A stretch of 64,000 bases of DNA from Dehalococcoidia bacterium (GCA_003104995.1 PQAO01000027.1:1-64000), one strand, 5' to 3'. Shown: positions 26,538 through 37,369, numbered from the stretch's first letter. The notes: generated by a model from the sequence alone, not told the origin. A program made the numbers and translations.

Positions 26538-29081
26538 TTACGGGCGCGTGACTTCCAGTTTATCGAGCCGCTCCCGCAGTTTGGCGTTCTCGTCCCGGAA
26601 CTTCTCGAACTCCTCGCGGAGCTTTCGCACCTCTTCCTCCGTGGCCGCTCCCTTGCGCAGGGCGAGGGCGTTTTCACGGGCCATGCGCACGCCGCGGCCA
26701 TCCAGCTCCCGCGCCGCCATCTTCTCGAGCGCGGGCACCTGGCTGTCGTCCTTGAGCGTTTTCAACGCGTTCGCTGCAGCGATGCGGACACGGAAGTCCG
26801 GGTCCTCCAGGTAACTGGCTATCTCCTCGCCCAGCGCCTTCTTCCGGTCGGGGAAGAAGAGCCCCAGCCGTGCGATGGCGCCGACCGCAAGCCCGCGGGT
26901 CTGAAACGGCTCGCCGTAATGCGCGGCCTTCGAAAGCAACTCAAACCCTGCCACATCCCGCAGCTCCACCAGCCCGTCGATACACCCGCCCCGGACCACC
27001 TGCCGGAACGACGGCCGGTCGAAGTTCGCCTGCAGCACGTCCAGGGAACCCGGGAGACGGAGCTTGCCGATACTGCGGCACGCCTCCGCCTCGACGAACC
27101 ACGAGCGGTCGCGCTTCGCGAAAGGCTTGAGCGCTTCGAGCACCTCCGCGTCGCCGCGGAACTGCCCCAGGGCCGCCACCACGCCCCGGCGTGCCTTCGG
27201 GTGGCGCACAGACAGGCAGCGCAGGAGCGCGTCGCGAGCGGCGGTCGTCTTCAACTCGCCGAGCGCCTTCGCTGCCGCCGCCTGGACCGCCCAGAACCGG
27301 TCGCTCATGACCGCCGTTTCGAGGGCGGCCACCGCTTCGGGACCACCCTTCTTCCCCAGCCCTTTTGCTGCGAACTGGCGGCCGGCGATGTCATCGTCGT
27401 CCCGCAGTTGCAGCCGCAACTCCCCGACGGACTTCTCGAAGTCCAGCTCCTTGAGCACACGGTTGTACGGGTCGAAACGGCAGAGGTCGGGCTTTGCGGC
27501 AAGCGGGAACATGAACGTGTGGTCGGCCTGGGTGATCTCCACCGGGAAGGCGATCGGCTTCCCCCGGCCTTTGCGGAAGTCGATGGTCAGTGGGACGCGG
27601 AAGATCGGTGTGCCGTCGTCCGTCTTCTGGGTCTGCTTCACCGTGACCGTGGCGAGCCGGGAAGCTTCGTCCCAGCTCCAGGTCACCTTGAACGACGGAT
27701 GCCCTGGCTTGTAGACCCACTGGTCGAAGAACCAGTCCAGGTTGCGGCCCGTCTCGGCGGCAATGGCGCTGGCCAGGTCCTGGGTGATCACGCTCCGTTC
27801 CTGGTTGTCGCGAACGTACCGCTGGATCGACCGGAAGAACTGGTCGTCGCCGAGGAGGCCCCGGAGCATGTGCAATACCACCGAGCCCTTCTCGTAGAGG
27901 TGCCGGTCGAACAGGTCGATCGGCTCGTTGAACACATTCGTGACGATCGGCCGCCGGTAGCGCTCTTCCAGGTAGAGATCGGTGTTCTCGATGGCGCCCT
28001 GGCGGTACATATCCACGCCCAGGTGCTCCTCGTCCCAGAGCATCTCCAGGAATGTCGCGAAGCTCTCGTTCAGCCACCCGTGCGACCAGTCACGGCAAGT
28101 CAGCAGGTCGCCGAACCACTGGTGTGCCAGCTCGTGCGAAATCAGCGGGTCGCTCGTGAAGTCCACCGCCGCCTTCCGGTCGATGATGATGTTCTCGGTC
28201 ATCGTGGTGGCGCTGGTGTTCTCCATACCGCCAAATACAAAGTCGCGGACGACCACCTGGCTGTACTTCGACCAGGGGTACTTCATGCCTGTCAGCTTCT
28301 CGAAGAGGGCGACCATCGCCGGTGTGTTGAGGAACGTCCGCTCTCCGTCCGGAACGTCCTTCTCTTCGACGAAGTAGTCGATGGTGAGCCCGTCGCGGGT
28401 CGCGTCAATCCGGGAGAGCTCTCCGGCCGCCAGCGTGAGCAGGTAGGTCGAGTGCGGCCGGTCCTGGTGCCAGTGGAACGTGCGCGTGCCGTCACGGTTC
28501 TTCTTGTCCTGGAGCAGGCGGCCGTTCGAAAGGGCGTACCAATCGCCCGGCACTGCGACGATCATCTCCGAGGTGGCCTTTTCGCTCGGATGGTCGAAGC
28601 ACGGGAGCCAGAACCGGGTGTCCTCGTCCTGGCATTGCGTCCAGACCTGCACCGGCTTCGTGGGATAGGCGTCATCCGGGGCGATGAAGTACATCCCGAT
28701 GCGGGGGTGTGCCTCGTAGGTCACCGCGACCGCAACTTCCTGGCCGCGCTTCCGTCCCTCGCCGAGGGCGACCCGCAGCTTCGCGCCGTCGTAGTCAAAC
28801 GGAGTCGGCTTCTTCGCTACCGTCACCGCCGATATGGTCATGTCGATGGCGTCGAACTCGACGTAACGCGTGCCGTCGTTGAGCGGTGCGACCGTGTGCG
28901 TGACCGTGCCCGAGACCTTCTTGGCCGCGACGTCGAGCTTGATGTCGATCTTCATGTGCAGGACGTCGACGACCCGGTCGCGCGGCCAGACCGGGCGATC
29001 CCCCGGAAGTGCGTGCGGCAGCGTGCGGGGTTCGTCTCCAAGGCGGCCACAGCCGATCCGTTCTCCGTACAGCAGCGACAT
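26538..29081 (-). CDS. M1 family zinc aminopeptidase with HEAT-like repeats
   Basis: 847 residues from the ATG at 29081 (GGGGTG upstream; 29096 is an alternative). The N-terminal beta domain is followed by the exopeptidase motif GGMEN (284-288) and the zinc motif HELAHQW (316-322) with the third ligand E339 in LNES. The catalytic domain ends near 440. Residues about 540-790 are alpha-helical HEAT-type repeats (AAAAKALGEL, RIAANALKTL), and 800-847 form a charged coiled coil (EEEVRKLREEFEKFRDE). It trims N-terminal residues from peptides in the cytoplasm. The coiled-coil tail is an extra that could drive oligomerisation. Confidence 0.9.
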   Translation of the reverse strand: MSLLYGERIGCGRLGDEPRTLPHALPGDRPVWPRDRVVDVLHMKIDIKLDVAAKKVSGTVTHTVAPLNDGTRYVEFDAIDMTISAVTVAKKPTPFDYDGAKLRVALGEGRKRGQEVAVAVTYEAHPRIGMYFIAPDDAYPTKPVQVWTQCQDEDTRFWLPCFDHPSEKATSEMIVAVPGDWYALSNGRLLQDKKNRDGTRTFHWHQDRPHSTYLLTLAAGELSRIDATRDGLTIDYFVEEKDVPDGERTFLNTPAMVALFEKLTGMKYPWSKYSQVVVRDFVFGGMENTSATTMTENIIIDRKAAVDFTSDPLISHELAHQWFGDLLTCRDWSHGWLNESFATFLEMLWDEEHLGVDMYRQGAIENTDLYLEERYRRPIVTNVFNEPIDLFDRHLYEKGSVVLHMLRGLLGDDQFFRSIQRYVRDNQERSVITQDLASAIAAETGRNLDWFFDQWVYKPGHPSFKVTWSWDEASRLATVTVKQTQKTDDGTPIFRVPLTIDFRKGRGKPIAFPVEITQADHTFMFPLAAKPDLCRFDPYNRVLKELDFEKSVGELRLQLRDDDDIAGRQFAAKGLGKKGGPEAVAALETAVMSDRFWAVQAAAAKALGELKTTAARDALLRCLSVRHPKARRGVVAALGQFRGDAEVLEALKPFAKRDRSWFVEAEACRSIGKLRLPGSLDVLQANFDRPSFRQVVRGGCIDGLVELRDVAGFELLSKAAHYGEPFQTRGLAVGAIARLGLFFPDRKKALGEEIASYLEDPDFRVRIAAANALKTLKDDSQVPALEKMAARELDGRGVRMARENALALRKGAATEEEVRKLREEFEKFRDENAKLRERLDKLEVTRP

Positions 29082-29157
29082 AACAACACACCCCATTCCC
29101 GAATTGCCCGGGAATCCTACCGTCCGCGGTGGCTAGGGGCGACGAACCAGAAGCCCG

Positions 29158-29631
29158 CTACGATGCGTGTTCCTTCAGCCATGCGAGCACTTCGGCGCCG
29201 TGCGCGTCCGGCTTCACTTTTGGCCAGACCTTTGCGATCTTCCCGTCGGGATTGATCACGAACGTCGAGCGGATGATGCCCTCGTAGGTCTTCCCGTACA
29301 TATTTTTCGTTCCCCACGCGCCAAAGGCCCTGGCGACGCCGTTGCCTTCATCAACCAGCAACTGGAACGGCAGGGAGTGTTTCTCGGCGAACTTGCGGTG
29401 GGCAGCCGCTGTATCGCCGCTTACGCCCAGGACCGTGGCGCCCGCCGCCTGGATTGCTGCGTGGTTGTCCCGGAAGTTGCAGGCCTCCTTCGTGCAGCCC
29501 GGCGTATCGTCCTTCGGGTAGAAGTAGAACACGGCCCACCTGCCCCTCAGCGAGCCGAGCGTGACCTCGGTCCCGTCCTGGTCGCTCAGCGAGAACTCAG
29601 GGGCGGCGGAGCCGATAACGGGGAAGACCAT
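29158..29631 (-). CDS. bcp: Thioredoxin-dependent peroxiredoxin, BCP/PrxQ type
   Basis: 157 residues. The TPGCTKEAC motif gives peroxidatic C46 and resolving C51, the five-residue spacing typical of atypical 2-Cys PrxQ. FYFYPKDD and GVSGDT are also family hallmarks. It reduces hydroperoxides in the cytoplasm. AGGAGC lies seven bases before the ATG. Confidence 0.92.
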   Translation of the reverse strand: MVFPVIGSAAPEFSLSDQDGTEVTLGSLRGRWAVFYFYPKDDTPGCTKEACNFRDNHAAIQAAGATVLGVSGDTAAAHRKFAEKHSLPFQLLVDEGNGVARAFGAWGTKNMYGKTYEGIIRSTFVINPDGKIAKVWPKVKPDAHGAEVLAWLKEHAS

Positions 29632-29655
29632 CTCGATGCTCCTGGGGGGTGGTCG

Positions 29656-30627
29656 TCAGCCCGAAAGATGCTGGGCGAGCTCGAGCAGGTGCAGGTTTGG
29701 CTGGGGGTGCTGGTGGCTGACTACTTCGGTGAGCGGCACCTCGACCGATCGGCCTCCCTGGCGTCCGATCATGACGCCGGTCCGCCCTTCGAGGAGGGCC
29801 ATGGCAGCCATCGCGCCAGCTTCCGAGGCGACCAGCCGGTCGCGCATGGTCGGACGGCCCCCGCGCTGGATGTGGCCGAGCACGACAACGCGGTAGGGGT
29901 GGTTCAGCGCCTTGCCGACGGCGGCGCCGACCGAAAACGCGCCGCCCGCCTCATCTCCTTCTGCCACCACGATGATGTGGCTCCGTTTCCCGCGAGAAAT
30001 GGACGCCCGCAATTGCTCCACCAGTCGTCCCGTCTGGTCGGTCGCCTCGGGCACGAGCACGCCCGCCGCTCCGCCGGCAACCGCCGTGTGCAGGGCGAGA
30101 GCACCACTCGTCCGCCCCATTACCTCTACGAAGAACATCATCCCGGTGGAGACACTCGTGTCGCGGATCTGGTCGATAGCGAGTAGCGCCGTGTTCACCG
30201 CGGTGTCGAAGCCGATTGCCTCGTCGGTCCCCCAGACATCGTTGTCGATCGTGCCGGGGATCCCGGCAACAGGGACGCCGCATTCGTCCTGGAAGGCGAG
30301 TGCCCCCCGGAAACTGCCGTCACCGCCGACTACGATAAGACCCTCGATGCCATCGGCCCGCATTTGTGCCGCTGCCCGCTGCCGCACCTGGGGATCGCGG
30401 AACGCCTTGGAGCGAGACGTGCCAATGATGGTCCCGCCCCGCTGGATGATGTTGCCGACGGTGCGGTCATCCAGCTCGACGAAGTTCGGCTCGACCAACC
30501 CGGTGAAGCCATCGAGGTAGCCCACCATCGTCGCCCCGTGCGACGTGACGGTGCGGACGGCCGCGCGGAGGGCGGCGTTCATGCCGGGCCCGTCTCCCCC
30601 GCTGGTGAGAATCCCGAGTCGTTTCAT
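29656..30627 (-). CDS. pfkA: ATP-dependent 6-phosphofructokinase
   Basis: 323 residues from the ATG at 30627 (AGGG upstream; longer frames add an unlikely N-terminus). TSGGDGPGMNAA, GGDGS (101-105) and IPGTIDND with the catalytic Asp 128 are present, plus HIQRGG. Gly at 104 and Gly at 125, in place of the Asp and Lys of pyrophosphate-dependent enzymes, point to ATP as donor. With pgi and fba in the window it completes upper glycolysis to triose phosphates. Confidence 0.92.
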   Translation of the reverse strand: MKRLGILTSGGDGPGMNAALRAAVRTVTSHGATMVGYLDGFTGLVEPNFVELDDRTVGNIIQRGGTIIGTSRSKAFRDPQVRQRAAAQMRADGIEGLIVVGGDGSFRGALAFQDECGVPVAGIPGTIDNDVWGTDEAIGFDTAVNTALLAIDQIRDTSVSTGMMFFVEVMGRTSGALALHTAVAGGAAGVLVPEATDQTGRLVEQLRASISRGKRSHIIVVAEGDEAGGAFSVGAAVGKALNHPYRVVVLGHIQRGGRPTMRDRLVASEAGAMAAMALLEGRTGVMIGRQGGRSVEVPLTEVVSHQHPQPNLHLLELAQHLSG

Positions 30628-30711
30628 ATGCCCTACTCTGACGCCCAGACCTTGACGGGTGCAAGGCCCGTGCGTATTACACGCCATTCCCGGGCCGCGA
30701 ATGGCATTCGT

Positions 30712-30739
30712 TGCTCGCACTCCCCGGCGTCCTTAGCAT
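30712..30739 (+). promoter_or_regulatory. Candidate leaderless promoter of the DUF3048 gene
   Basis: TTGCTC (30712-30717), a 16-base spacer and TAGCAT (30734-30739) are followed by TCTGGA and then the ATG at 30746. The start of transcription would fall on or beside the ATG. Confidence 0.55.
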
Positions 30740-30745
30740 TCTGGA

Positions 30746-32224
30746 ATGCAGCCCTTCCTCCAGCTCCTCCGCCGCAACAGGATCGCTGTGGGTGCGGCTG
30801 CCGGCGCCGTCCTTGCCCTGGGCGTAGCGATCGCGGCCATTGCACTTCTCGGCGGTGGTGGGGCCACCTCTGCCGCACCTGAATTCACTCCAACTGCTGA
30901 CCCGACCAGCACACGCACGGCAACGCGAACCGCAACCGCCGGGGCCACGCCATCGGCCACGCCGGTTCGGCATTACGGCATTCTCGACGGCGCCGAGATG
31001 TCCGCCGCCGAATGGGCCGAGCGCAAAGACCTGCTTCCGCTAGCCATCATGCTCGACAACACGCCGAACTCGTACCCGCACTCGGGCCTTGAACAGGCGG
31101 ACCTCGTGTACGAGGCCTTCGTTGAAGGCGGCATCACCCGGCTGATGGCCGTGTACTGGCGACGCGAGGCCGGCATCGTCATGCCCGTCCGTTCCGCCCG
31201 CACGCCGTTCGTGATCTGGGTTACCGAACTCGGGGCGCTCTACGGCCACGCCGGAAGCGCCAACACGGTGAACGACGCGAACGCCGGTGGCCAGATCGTC
31301 GAGTGGGGCGTGAAGGACATGAACGCGTTTTCCCCGGAGACCAACACCGGCTATTACCGCGACCTGGGCCGCTACGCTCCGTACAACCTCGCGACCAGCA
31401 CGAAGAAGCTGCGCGAGATCGCGGCCACGTTGAGCTTCGGTGGGCCTTCGACGCTGGAGTCATGGAAGTTCCGTGACCCGGGTGACCCGCCAATCGGCGG
31501 CACGAAGGCGGAAGGCATCGAGGTCGACTTCCAGGGCAGCCGCTATAGCTGGCAACTCATCCAGTGGAAGTGGGACCCGGCAGCGAAAGCCTACGCCCGC
31601 TACCAGTTCGGCGGGCCACAGCTCGATGCCGTCAGCGACAAGCAGCTCAAGTTCAACACGGTGATCGTGCTCCTCGCTCCCGGGCGGGTGGTCGACGAGT
31701 CGGGCCATGTCCTGCTTGACCAGCTCGGCGAAGGACCAGCGACCGTGTTCACTGGCGGCAAAGCCATCACGGGCACCTGGAAGAAACCCGAGCGCGAGTC
31801 CCGCACGCGCTTCTACGACGAGTCCGGCCAGGAAATCGCGTTCGAGCGCGGCCCGATCTTCATCGAAGTGATCGGCCACCAGAGCAAGCTCACCATCAAA
31901 GCCACCGCCGCTGAACTGCCGGAACTGCCGAGGTATGAGCCGCCCCCGCCCGGCACGGGCCCGGTCGCACCGGATGACACGGCACCCGACGAACCCGAGC
32001 CGAGCGCCACGGCTACCGCCAGCCCAACGCCTTCGCGTACGGCAAGCCCCACTGGCGCAACGGGTTCGCCCTCGCCCGGGCCTTCGGCCAGCGCTACCGG
32101 GTCCCCGGATGGGACGACACCCTCTCCGGGAAGCTCCGCCACCACGACCGGCTCCGGCACGACAACCGCCGAACCCGAGGCCAGCGCAACTCCCGAACCA
32201 CCCTCCGCCACTGCATCACCCTAA
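30746..32224 (+). CDS. DUF3048 (YerB-like) secreted or anchored protein with Ser/Thr/Pro tail
   Basis: 492 residues. Residues about 13-37 are a membrane anchor or uncleaved signal; no lipobox Cys is present. A Thr-rich linker leads to the DUF3048 domain at about 95-390 (LAIMLDNTPNSYPHSGLEQADLVYEA and PVRSARTPF are characteristic). Residues 395-492 are a Pro/Ser/Thr/Ala/Gly tail that looks like a cell-wall spacer. The biochemical role of DUF3048 is unclear; Bacillus YerB is a lipoprotein of unknown function. There is no SD because the gene seems leaderless. Confidence 0.8.
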   Translation: MQPFLQLLRRNRIAVGAAAGAVLALGVAIAAIALLGGGGATSAAPEFTPTADPTSTRTATRTATAGATPSATPVRHYGILDGAEMSAAEWAERKDLLPLAIMLDNTPNSYPHSGLEQADLVYEAFVEGGITRLMAVYWRREAGIVMPVRSARTPFVIWVTELGALYGHAGSANTVNDANAGGQIVEWGVKDMNAFSPETNTGYYRDLGRYAPYNLATSTKKLREIAATLSFGGPSTLESWKFRDPGDPPIGGTKAEGIEVDFQGSRYSWQLIQWKWDPAAKAYARYQFGGPQLDAVSDKQLKFNTVIVLLAPGRVVDESGHVLLDQLGEGPATVFTGGKAITGTWKKPERESRTRFYDESGQEIAFERGPIFIEVIGHQSKLTIKATAAELPELPRYEPPPPGTGPVAPDDTAPDEPEPSATATASPTPSRTASPTGATGSPSPGPSASATGSPDGTTPSPGSSATTTGSGTTTAEPEASATPEPPSATASP

Positions 32225-32457
32225 GACTGAGGGCCCAGGTCGTGGCGTCCACGCAGCGTGACGCCGTCCGCGAACGTGAGCTATCTCACGCTCGCGTCCT
32301 CGCTGGCCGAGGCGACCCAGGCGGCGATCCCCTATCCCTGGGCGTTCTGCTCCCAGGCCCACCGGTGTAGGCGAAGAGTTCGGTTGCGTCCCGTTCCATG
32401 AACGCGCGCGGTAGCAGAACGCATGCTCGCAGCACAATCGCCTCGACATCTGTGCTG

Positions 32458-32463
32458 TACGCT
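32458..32463 (+). promoter_or_regulatory. -10 element of a leaderless promoter (DUF255 gene)
   Basis: TACGCT followed by CGATCCC and then the ATG at 32471. No Shine-Dalgarno site is available. It lies in the 246-base gap after the DUF3048 gene, which otherwise holds nothing I can identify. Confidence 0.4.
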
Positions 32464-32470
32464 CGATCCC

Positions 32471-34531
32471 ATGCCCAATCGCCTTGCCAACGAGACCAGC
32501 CCCTACCTCCTCCAACACGCCGACAACCCCGTGGACTGGTATCCGTGGGGCGACGAAGCCTTTGCGAAAGCCCGGGCCGAGGACAAGCCGATCCTGCTCT
32601 CGGTCGGCTACAGCTCGTGCCACTGGTGCCACGTCATGGCCCACGAGTCGTTCGAGGACCCGGCGACGGCTGAGCTGATGAACCGTCACTTCGTGAACAT
32701 CAAGGTCGATCGCGAGGAACGGCCGGACGTCGACAGCGTGTACATGACCGCGGTGCAGGCGCTCAGCGGCTCGGGTGGCTGGCCGATGACGGTGTTCATG
32801 ACGCCGGATGGACGGCCCTTCTACGCCGGCACCTACTTTCCGCCGCAGGATGGGCACGGACGGCCCGGGTTCCCACGCCTTCTCCAGTTCCTGCACGAGA
32901 AGTGGACGGAGGATCGGGAGAAGGTGCTCGAATCGGCAGAGAGCCTGACCGAGCACCTGCGGAATGCGGCGGCGCGGGTGGCCGGCCCGGGCGCCGCGAT
33001 TTCGCAGGAGACCAGCAATGCGGCGGTGGAGCGCATCGCCGAGAACTACGACACCACGTGGGGCGGCATCGGCAGCGCGCCGAAGTTCCCCAGCCCGTCG
33101 AACCTCGAGTTCCTCCTCGCCGTGCACTACCGGGACGGGAGCGCCACGGAGACGGGCCAGGCGGCGCTGGACATGGTGTTGCACACGCTGCGGGCCATGG
33201 CGACCGGGGGTATGTATGACCAGCTCGGAGGCGGCTTTGCCCGGTACAGCGTCGACGAGCGCTGGATGGTCCCGCACTTCGAGAAGATGCTCTACAACAA
33301 CGCTCAGCTGGCCCGGGTGTATCTCCACGCCTACCAGGTCACCGGCGACGAAGGACTCTCCCGCATCGCCCGGGAGACGTTCGACTTTCTCCTGCGCGAG
33401 ATGCAGGACCCCGCTGGCGGCTTCCATGCGGCGCTTGACGCCGATAGCGAAGGCATCGAAGGCAAGTACTACGTTTGGACGACCGAGCAGCTACGCGAGG
33501 CGCTCGGCGACGAGGCGGACCTCGCCATCGCCTGGTATGGAGTCAGCGAAGCGGGAAACTTCCACGACCCGCACCATCCCGAACTGACGCGCCGCAACGT
33601 CCTCAGTGCACGCCCGGACCTGCCGGACATCCTGGGGCGCTTCCAGATGGACGAGGCGACGCTCCTGGAGCGCATCGACGCCATCCAGGCGCGGCTGTTG
33701 TCTGAACGGGCGAGGCGTGTGCGTCCGGGGCTCGACGACAAGGTGCTCACTTCGTGGAACGGGCTGGCACTGGCGGCGTTCGCCGAAGCAGCGCGCGTGC
33801 TGGACGAGCCCGAGTACGGGCTTGCAGCCGCCCGGCTCGCCGCCTTCCTGCGGGAATCGTGCTGGAAGGATGGGCGCCTGCTCCACACGTGGAAGCAGGG
33901 ACTGGCACGGGTCGATGGGATGCTCGAGGACTACGCTTACGTGGGGCTCGGGCTGGTCGAGTTGTACAAGCTGACCGGCGAGATCGACCACCTGGAGTGG
34001 GCTCGGGACCTGCTCGACAACATCCTCAAGCGGTTCCGGGACGCTGAGCGCGGTGGGTTCTACGAGACGCCCGGTGACGGCGAGGCGCTCATCGTGCGAC
34101 AAAAGCCGTTCTTCGATGCGGCGACGCCTTCGGGCAATGGCGCCGCCGCGCTTTTCGCGCTCTGGATGGGCCGTTACTACGGCCCGGCCGCCTGGGAGCA
34201 CATCGTGGATGAGGTGGTCGCGAATGTCGCGGACCATCTGCTCCAGGCGGTGACCGGCTTCGGCACGATCCTGCAGGCGATGGAGTTCGCCCTATCGCCC
34301 CACCGCGAGATCGCGATCGTCGGCGATGTGCTGGAACGAAGGCCGCTCGAGCGGGTGGTGGCCAGTGGCTTCTACCCCTGGACGGTGATCGCGCCGAGCG
34401 CGGACGGCGAGGGGCTGCCCATCTTCGAGGGGCGCGAACCCACCGGCGAGGCGCTCGCCTATGTGTGCGAGAACATGACCTGCAAGATGCCCGCGAGGAC
34501 CACCGGGGAGCTGGCCGACCAGCTGCGGTAA
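32471..34531 (+). CDS. Thioredoxin-domain protein of the YyaL/SSP411 (DUF255) family
   Basis: 686 residues. The N-terminal thioredoxin-like domain (residues 1-165) begins with the family signature [20 protein letters not shown] and has a CxxC at C50-C53 (SSCHWCHVM). The remainder (about 190-660) is an alpha/alpha-barrel similar to N-acylglucosamine epimerases and cellulase-type glycosidases. The family is widespread but its activity is not established; a redox or sugar-modifying role is often supposed. ATG at 32471 is chosen because the conserved domain starts there. Confidence 0.9.
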   Translation: MPNRLANETSPYLLQHADNPVDWYPWGDEAFAKARAEDKPILLSVGYSSCHWCHVMAHESFEDPATAELMNRHFVNIKVDREERPDVDSVYMTAVQALSGSGGWPMTVFMTPDGRPFYAGTYFPPQDGHGRPGFPRLLQFLHEKWTEDREKVLESAESLTEHLRNAAARVAGPGAAISQETSNAAVERIAENYDTTWGGIGSAPKFPSPSNLEFLLAVHYRDGSATETGQAALDMVLHTLRAMATGGMYDQLGGGFARYSVDERWMVPHFEKMLYNNAQLARVYLHAYQVTGDEGLSRIARETFDFLLREMQDPAGGFHAALDADSEGIEGKYYVWTTEQLREALGDEADLAIAWYGVSEAGNFHDPHHPELTRRNVLSARPDLPDILGRFQMDEATLLERIDAIQARLLSERARRVRPGLDDKVLTSWNGLALAAFAEAARVLDEPEYGLAAARLAAFLRESCWKDGRLLHTWKQGLARVDGMLEDYAYVGLGLVELYKLTGEIDHLEWARDLLDNILKRFRDAERGGFYETPGDGEALIVRQKPFFDAATPSGNGAAALFALWMGRYYGPAAWEHIVDEVVANVADHLLQAVTGFGTILQAMEFALSPHREIAIVGDVLERRPLERVVASGFYPWTVIAPSADGEGLPIFEGREPTGEALAYVCENMTCKMPARTTGELADQLR

Positions 34532-34597
34532 GGCAGGCTACAGCCGCTTCTGCTCGAGCAAAGCGCGCGAGCCCGGTGAAACCGGCCGACATGGCCT

Positions 34598-37369
34598 TTA
34601 CGAGGCGAACACGTCGTCCACGCTGGTGATGCGGATGCGCTCGGGCGTCAGCCCCAGGTCATAGGCGCCGACGATGCGGTCCTCCGCGAGCAGCTCGTCG
34701 GGCTTCTCGCCGTCATAGACGATGGTGGACGGCTCGCTCGACAGCAGTTCGGCGCGCAGGCCTTCGGCGTCGGCCGCGATCATGACGACCTGGAGGTTGT
34801 GCCACGACAGGTGGCGGCGGACCACGTCATTCACGCGCTCAGCGGTCAGCTTCGCGAGCTCGTCCCGGATGTACCTGGTGAACTCGGGCGTGCCGTACCA
34901 GTCGCTATCGAGCGCGTAGCCGAGCTGCTGGTCCTGGGTCTTGGTCATTACGAAGACGTTCTTGGCCAGGTATTCGCGGGTCGTCTCGAAGTCCTCTTCG
35001 GAGATGCCGTCCTGGACGAGGTTTCTGAGTTCGTGGATGGCTAACTTCAGCGCGAAAACAGCCTGCTCCGGGCGCAACGGCCGGAGCCAGACCTCGAAGA
35101 TCTGCGCGCGCCTCCCGAGGTTCGCATCGGGGAAGAACTGGTACATGCCGCGCGGGAAGGCCTCGATGTAGGCGTAGTCGCCGTAGTTCATCCCGCGGAC
35201 TTCGCGGATGCGGTGGTAGAGCCGGCCGTTGGACGCCCGATGCTCGCCGAGCCATGCGCGGACCAGCCAGAGCGGGACGAAGTCCGGGTGGCCACGGCGG
35301 ACCTCGATGGGGTGACCGAACGAGACCGCCACGGAGCGAGTTTCCTTCTTCACGATCTCGACGTTGAGACCGGTGACCTCCCGCGGGGTGATGGCGGCCC
35401 GGGGCTGCTTCGTGCCCTCCGGGAGTGCCGCAATCGCACGGTTGATGGCCGCGAGCCTGTCTTCGGGAAGGTTGCCGGCCGTCCCGAGGACGAGGTTTGC
35501 GCGGGTGTAGTGGCCCGCCACGAACTTTCTGATCTCGTCGAGCGTGATGGATTGCAGCCCCGCAACCGTGCCAAGGACGGTGTGGCCGTACGGAGTCCCG
35601 GCGAACAGGAGTTCCTGCAGGCGCTCCTTCCCGAGCTCTTCCTCGTTGTTGGAGCGCAAGTCCTGCTCGAGTTCGTTCAAATGGAGCGCCTTGAGCCGCT
35701 GAAAGTCCTCCTCCCGGAAGCCCGGCCGTGTGAGTTGGGGCAGAGCGATACCGAGGAACTGCTCCAGTGTGTCCACATGGGCCACCCCGGTGAAGACGGT
35801 CATCTCACGGTCCACCTGGGCCGAAAACGAGGCGGCGAGAGGGAACAATGCGCGGGTGATCTCGTCGAAGGCCATATCTGCGCTGCCCGCCTCGGTGATC
35901 ATCGAGGCGGCGAGGGCCGCGAGCCCTTCTTTGCCTACCGGGTCGTAGGCCGACCCCGTTTCGAAGAGCAGCTTGAACCGGACCAGCGAGGACGCCGACG
36001 GGAGCGTGATGGTCCGGACGGCGCTGACGCCGGCCGGCTGTGCCGCCTGGATGTCCGGGGCGGACAGCAGTTCGGCCGTCGGCTCTTCGTGCGAGAGCAG
36101 GGCGACGACCATGTTTGCATTGGTGAGGTAGCGCCTGGCGGCTGCATCGAGGTCGGCGATCTCCAGTGAGGCGATGGTCTGGAACAGCCGGTTGAGCGTC
36201 GAGTACGAACGTTCGAAACGGACGAAGCGGGCCAGTGTCGATGCGATCGACTCGGAGTTGTCGAGCGTGCGCGCGAACGCGTAGCGGTTGTGCGATTTCG
36301 CCTCGGCGAGGCGCTTTGCGGTGACCGGCTCGCTGCGGGCGGCCGCGAAGGCTGCGGCGATGGCGTCACGGACGTACTGCGCATCTTCGAAGCGCTTCAC
36401 GCGGGCGAAGACCGTAGCCAGCCCGGGGTCCTGTTGCGAGGGCAGGTAGGGGAAGAGCTGGTCGACGACTTGCTCCTTCTCGACCAGGCGGCGGTACAGG
36501 TCGGAGGTTTCGCCGAAGTGCAGGTCGAGGAGGACATCGAGGGCCGCGTAGTCCTTCTCCGTGGCGGAAAAGGCGGGGCCGTGGAACCCGACGGTCACCC
36601 ACGGGAGGGTTGGGGTCGCCCACCGGTGGTGGACCACGGCCGGGGAGCTGTGCGGTGGCTCCTGGGGGATTTCTACCGGCGCGGGTGAGCCCGCCGGCCA
36701 TGCCCCCCAATGCTTTTCGACGAGCGCGACGGTTGCTTCGGGGTCGATATCGCCCGCCACAATGACCGTGGTGTAGCCCGGCCGGTACCAGCGTTCGAAG
36801 AAGAGCTTCGAGTAGTCGAACTGGTTGGGCATATCCTCGATGTCCGCGATGAAGCCCATCGTGGTGTGACGGTAGGTATGGGTGGTGTAGGCGTGGTCGC
36901 GCTGGACTTCGATGAGCTTGGTCAGCGGGTCAGACGCGCTCTTGTTGTATTCGCCGAGGACTGCGCGCGCCTCGGTCTTGAAGTCGGGCTCGGTATACGC
37001 GAGGTTCGCGAACGGGTCGGCCTCAAGTTCCACGATGGTCTCGAGGTCGTCCTTCGCGAAGGTCAGGTGGTAGTTCGTGTAGTCGTCGGTGGTGTAGGCG
37101 TTCTGGCGGGCGCCCGAGCGGGTGACGATCTCCTGGTAGAGGTCGGCCGGGTAGCGTGGGGTGCCCCGGAACATCATGTGTTCGAAGAAGTGGGCGAAGC
37201 CCGACTTGCCTGGCTCGACTTCGTTCCGGGAGCCGGTCTGCACGGGGATCTGGATGGAGACCAGGTTGGGGTAGCCCGTGTTCAGGGCGATGACCCGGAG
37301 ACCGTTGGCGAGCGTGTGTTCAAACGCTGGAAACGGGAGGATGTCGGTCGGGTCGGGGACGATCTGCAT
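34598..37369 (-). CDS. M16 family zinc peptidase, fused two-half form
   Basis: 923 residues. The first half has the inverted zinc motif HFFEH (60-64) with a downstream Glu in ELEADPF. The second half (from about 470) is an M16_C-type domain without the zinc motif. Proteases of this kind are clamshells that degrade peptides in a closed chamber; the covalent fusion resembles pitrilysin and zinc proteases of gliding bacteria. There is no signal peptide, so it is probably cytoplasmic. The ATG has GGAGAG upstream and a TACACT hexamer about 33 bases before. Confidence 0.88.
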   Translation of the reverse strand: MQIVPDPTDILPFPAFEHTLANGLRVIALNTGYPNLVSIQIPVQTGSRNEVEPGKSGFAHFFEHMMFRGTPRYPADLYQEIVTRSGARQNAYTTDDYTNYHLTFAKDDLETIVELEADPFANLAYTEPDFKTEARAVLGEYNKSASDPLTKLIEVQRDHAYTTHTYRHTTMGFIADIEDMPNQFDYSKLFFERWYRPGYTTVIVAGDIDPEATVALVEKHWGAWPAGSPAPVEIPQEPPHSSPAVVHHRWATPTLPWVTVGFHGPAFSATEKDYAALDVLLDLHFGETSDLYRRLVEKEQVVDQLFPYLPSQQDPGLATVFARVKRFEDAQYVRDAIAAAFAAARSEPVTAKRLAEAKSHNRYAFARTLDNSESIASTLARFVRFERSYSTLNRLFQTIASLEIADLDAAARRYLTNANMVVALLSHEEPTAELLSAPDIQAAQPAGVSAVRTITLPSASSLVRFKLLFETGSAYDPVGKEGLAALAASMITEAGSADMAFDEITRALFPLAASFSAQVDREMTVFTGVAHVDTLEQFLGIALPQLTRPGFREEDFQRLKALHLNELEQDLRSNNEEELGKERLQELLFAGTPYGHTVLGTVAGLQSITLDEIRKFVAGHYTRANLVLGTAGNLPEDRLAAINRAIAALPEGTKQPRAAITPREVTGLNVEIVKKETRSVAVSFGHPIEVRRGHPDFVPLWLVRAWLGEHRASNGRLYHRIREVRGMNYGDYAYIEAFPRGMYQFFPDANLGRRAQIFEVWLRPLRPEQAVFALKLAIHELRNLVQDGISEEDFETTREYLAKNVFVMTKTQDQQLGYALDSDWYGTPEFTRYIRDELAKLTAERVNDVVRRHLSWHNLQVVMIAADAEGLRAELLSSEPSTIVYDGEKPDELLAEDRIVGAYDLGLTPERIRITSVDDVFAS

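Noticed and set aside
26919..29255. 778-residue plus-strand frame opposite the M1 aminopeptidase
   Set aside because: Typical high-GC antisense shadow; the minus frame carries all catalytic motifs.
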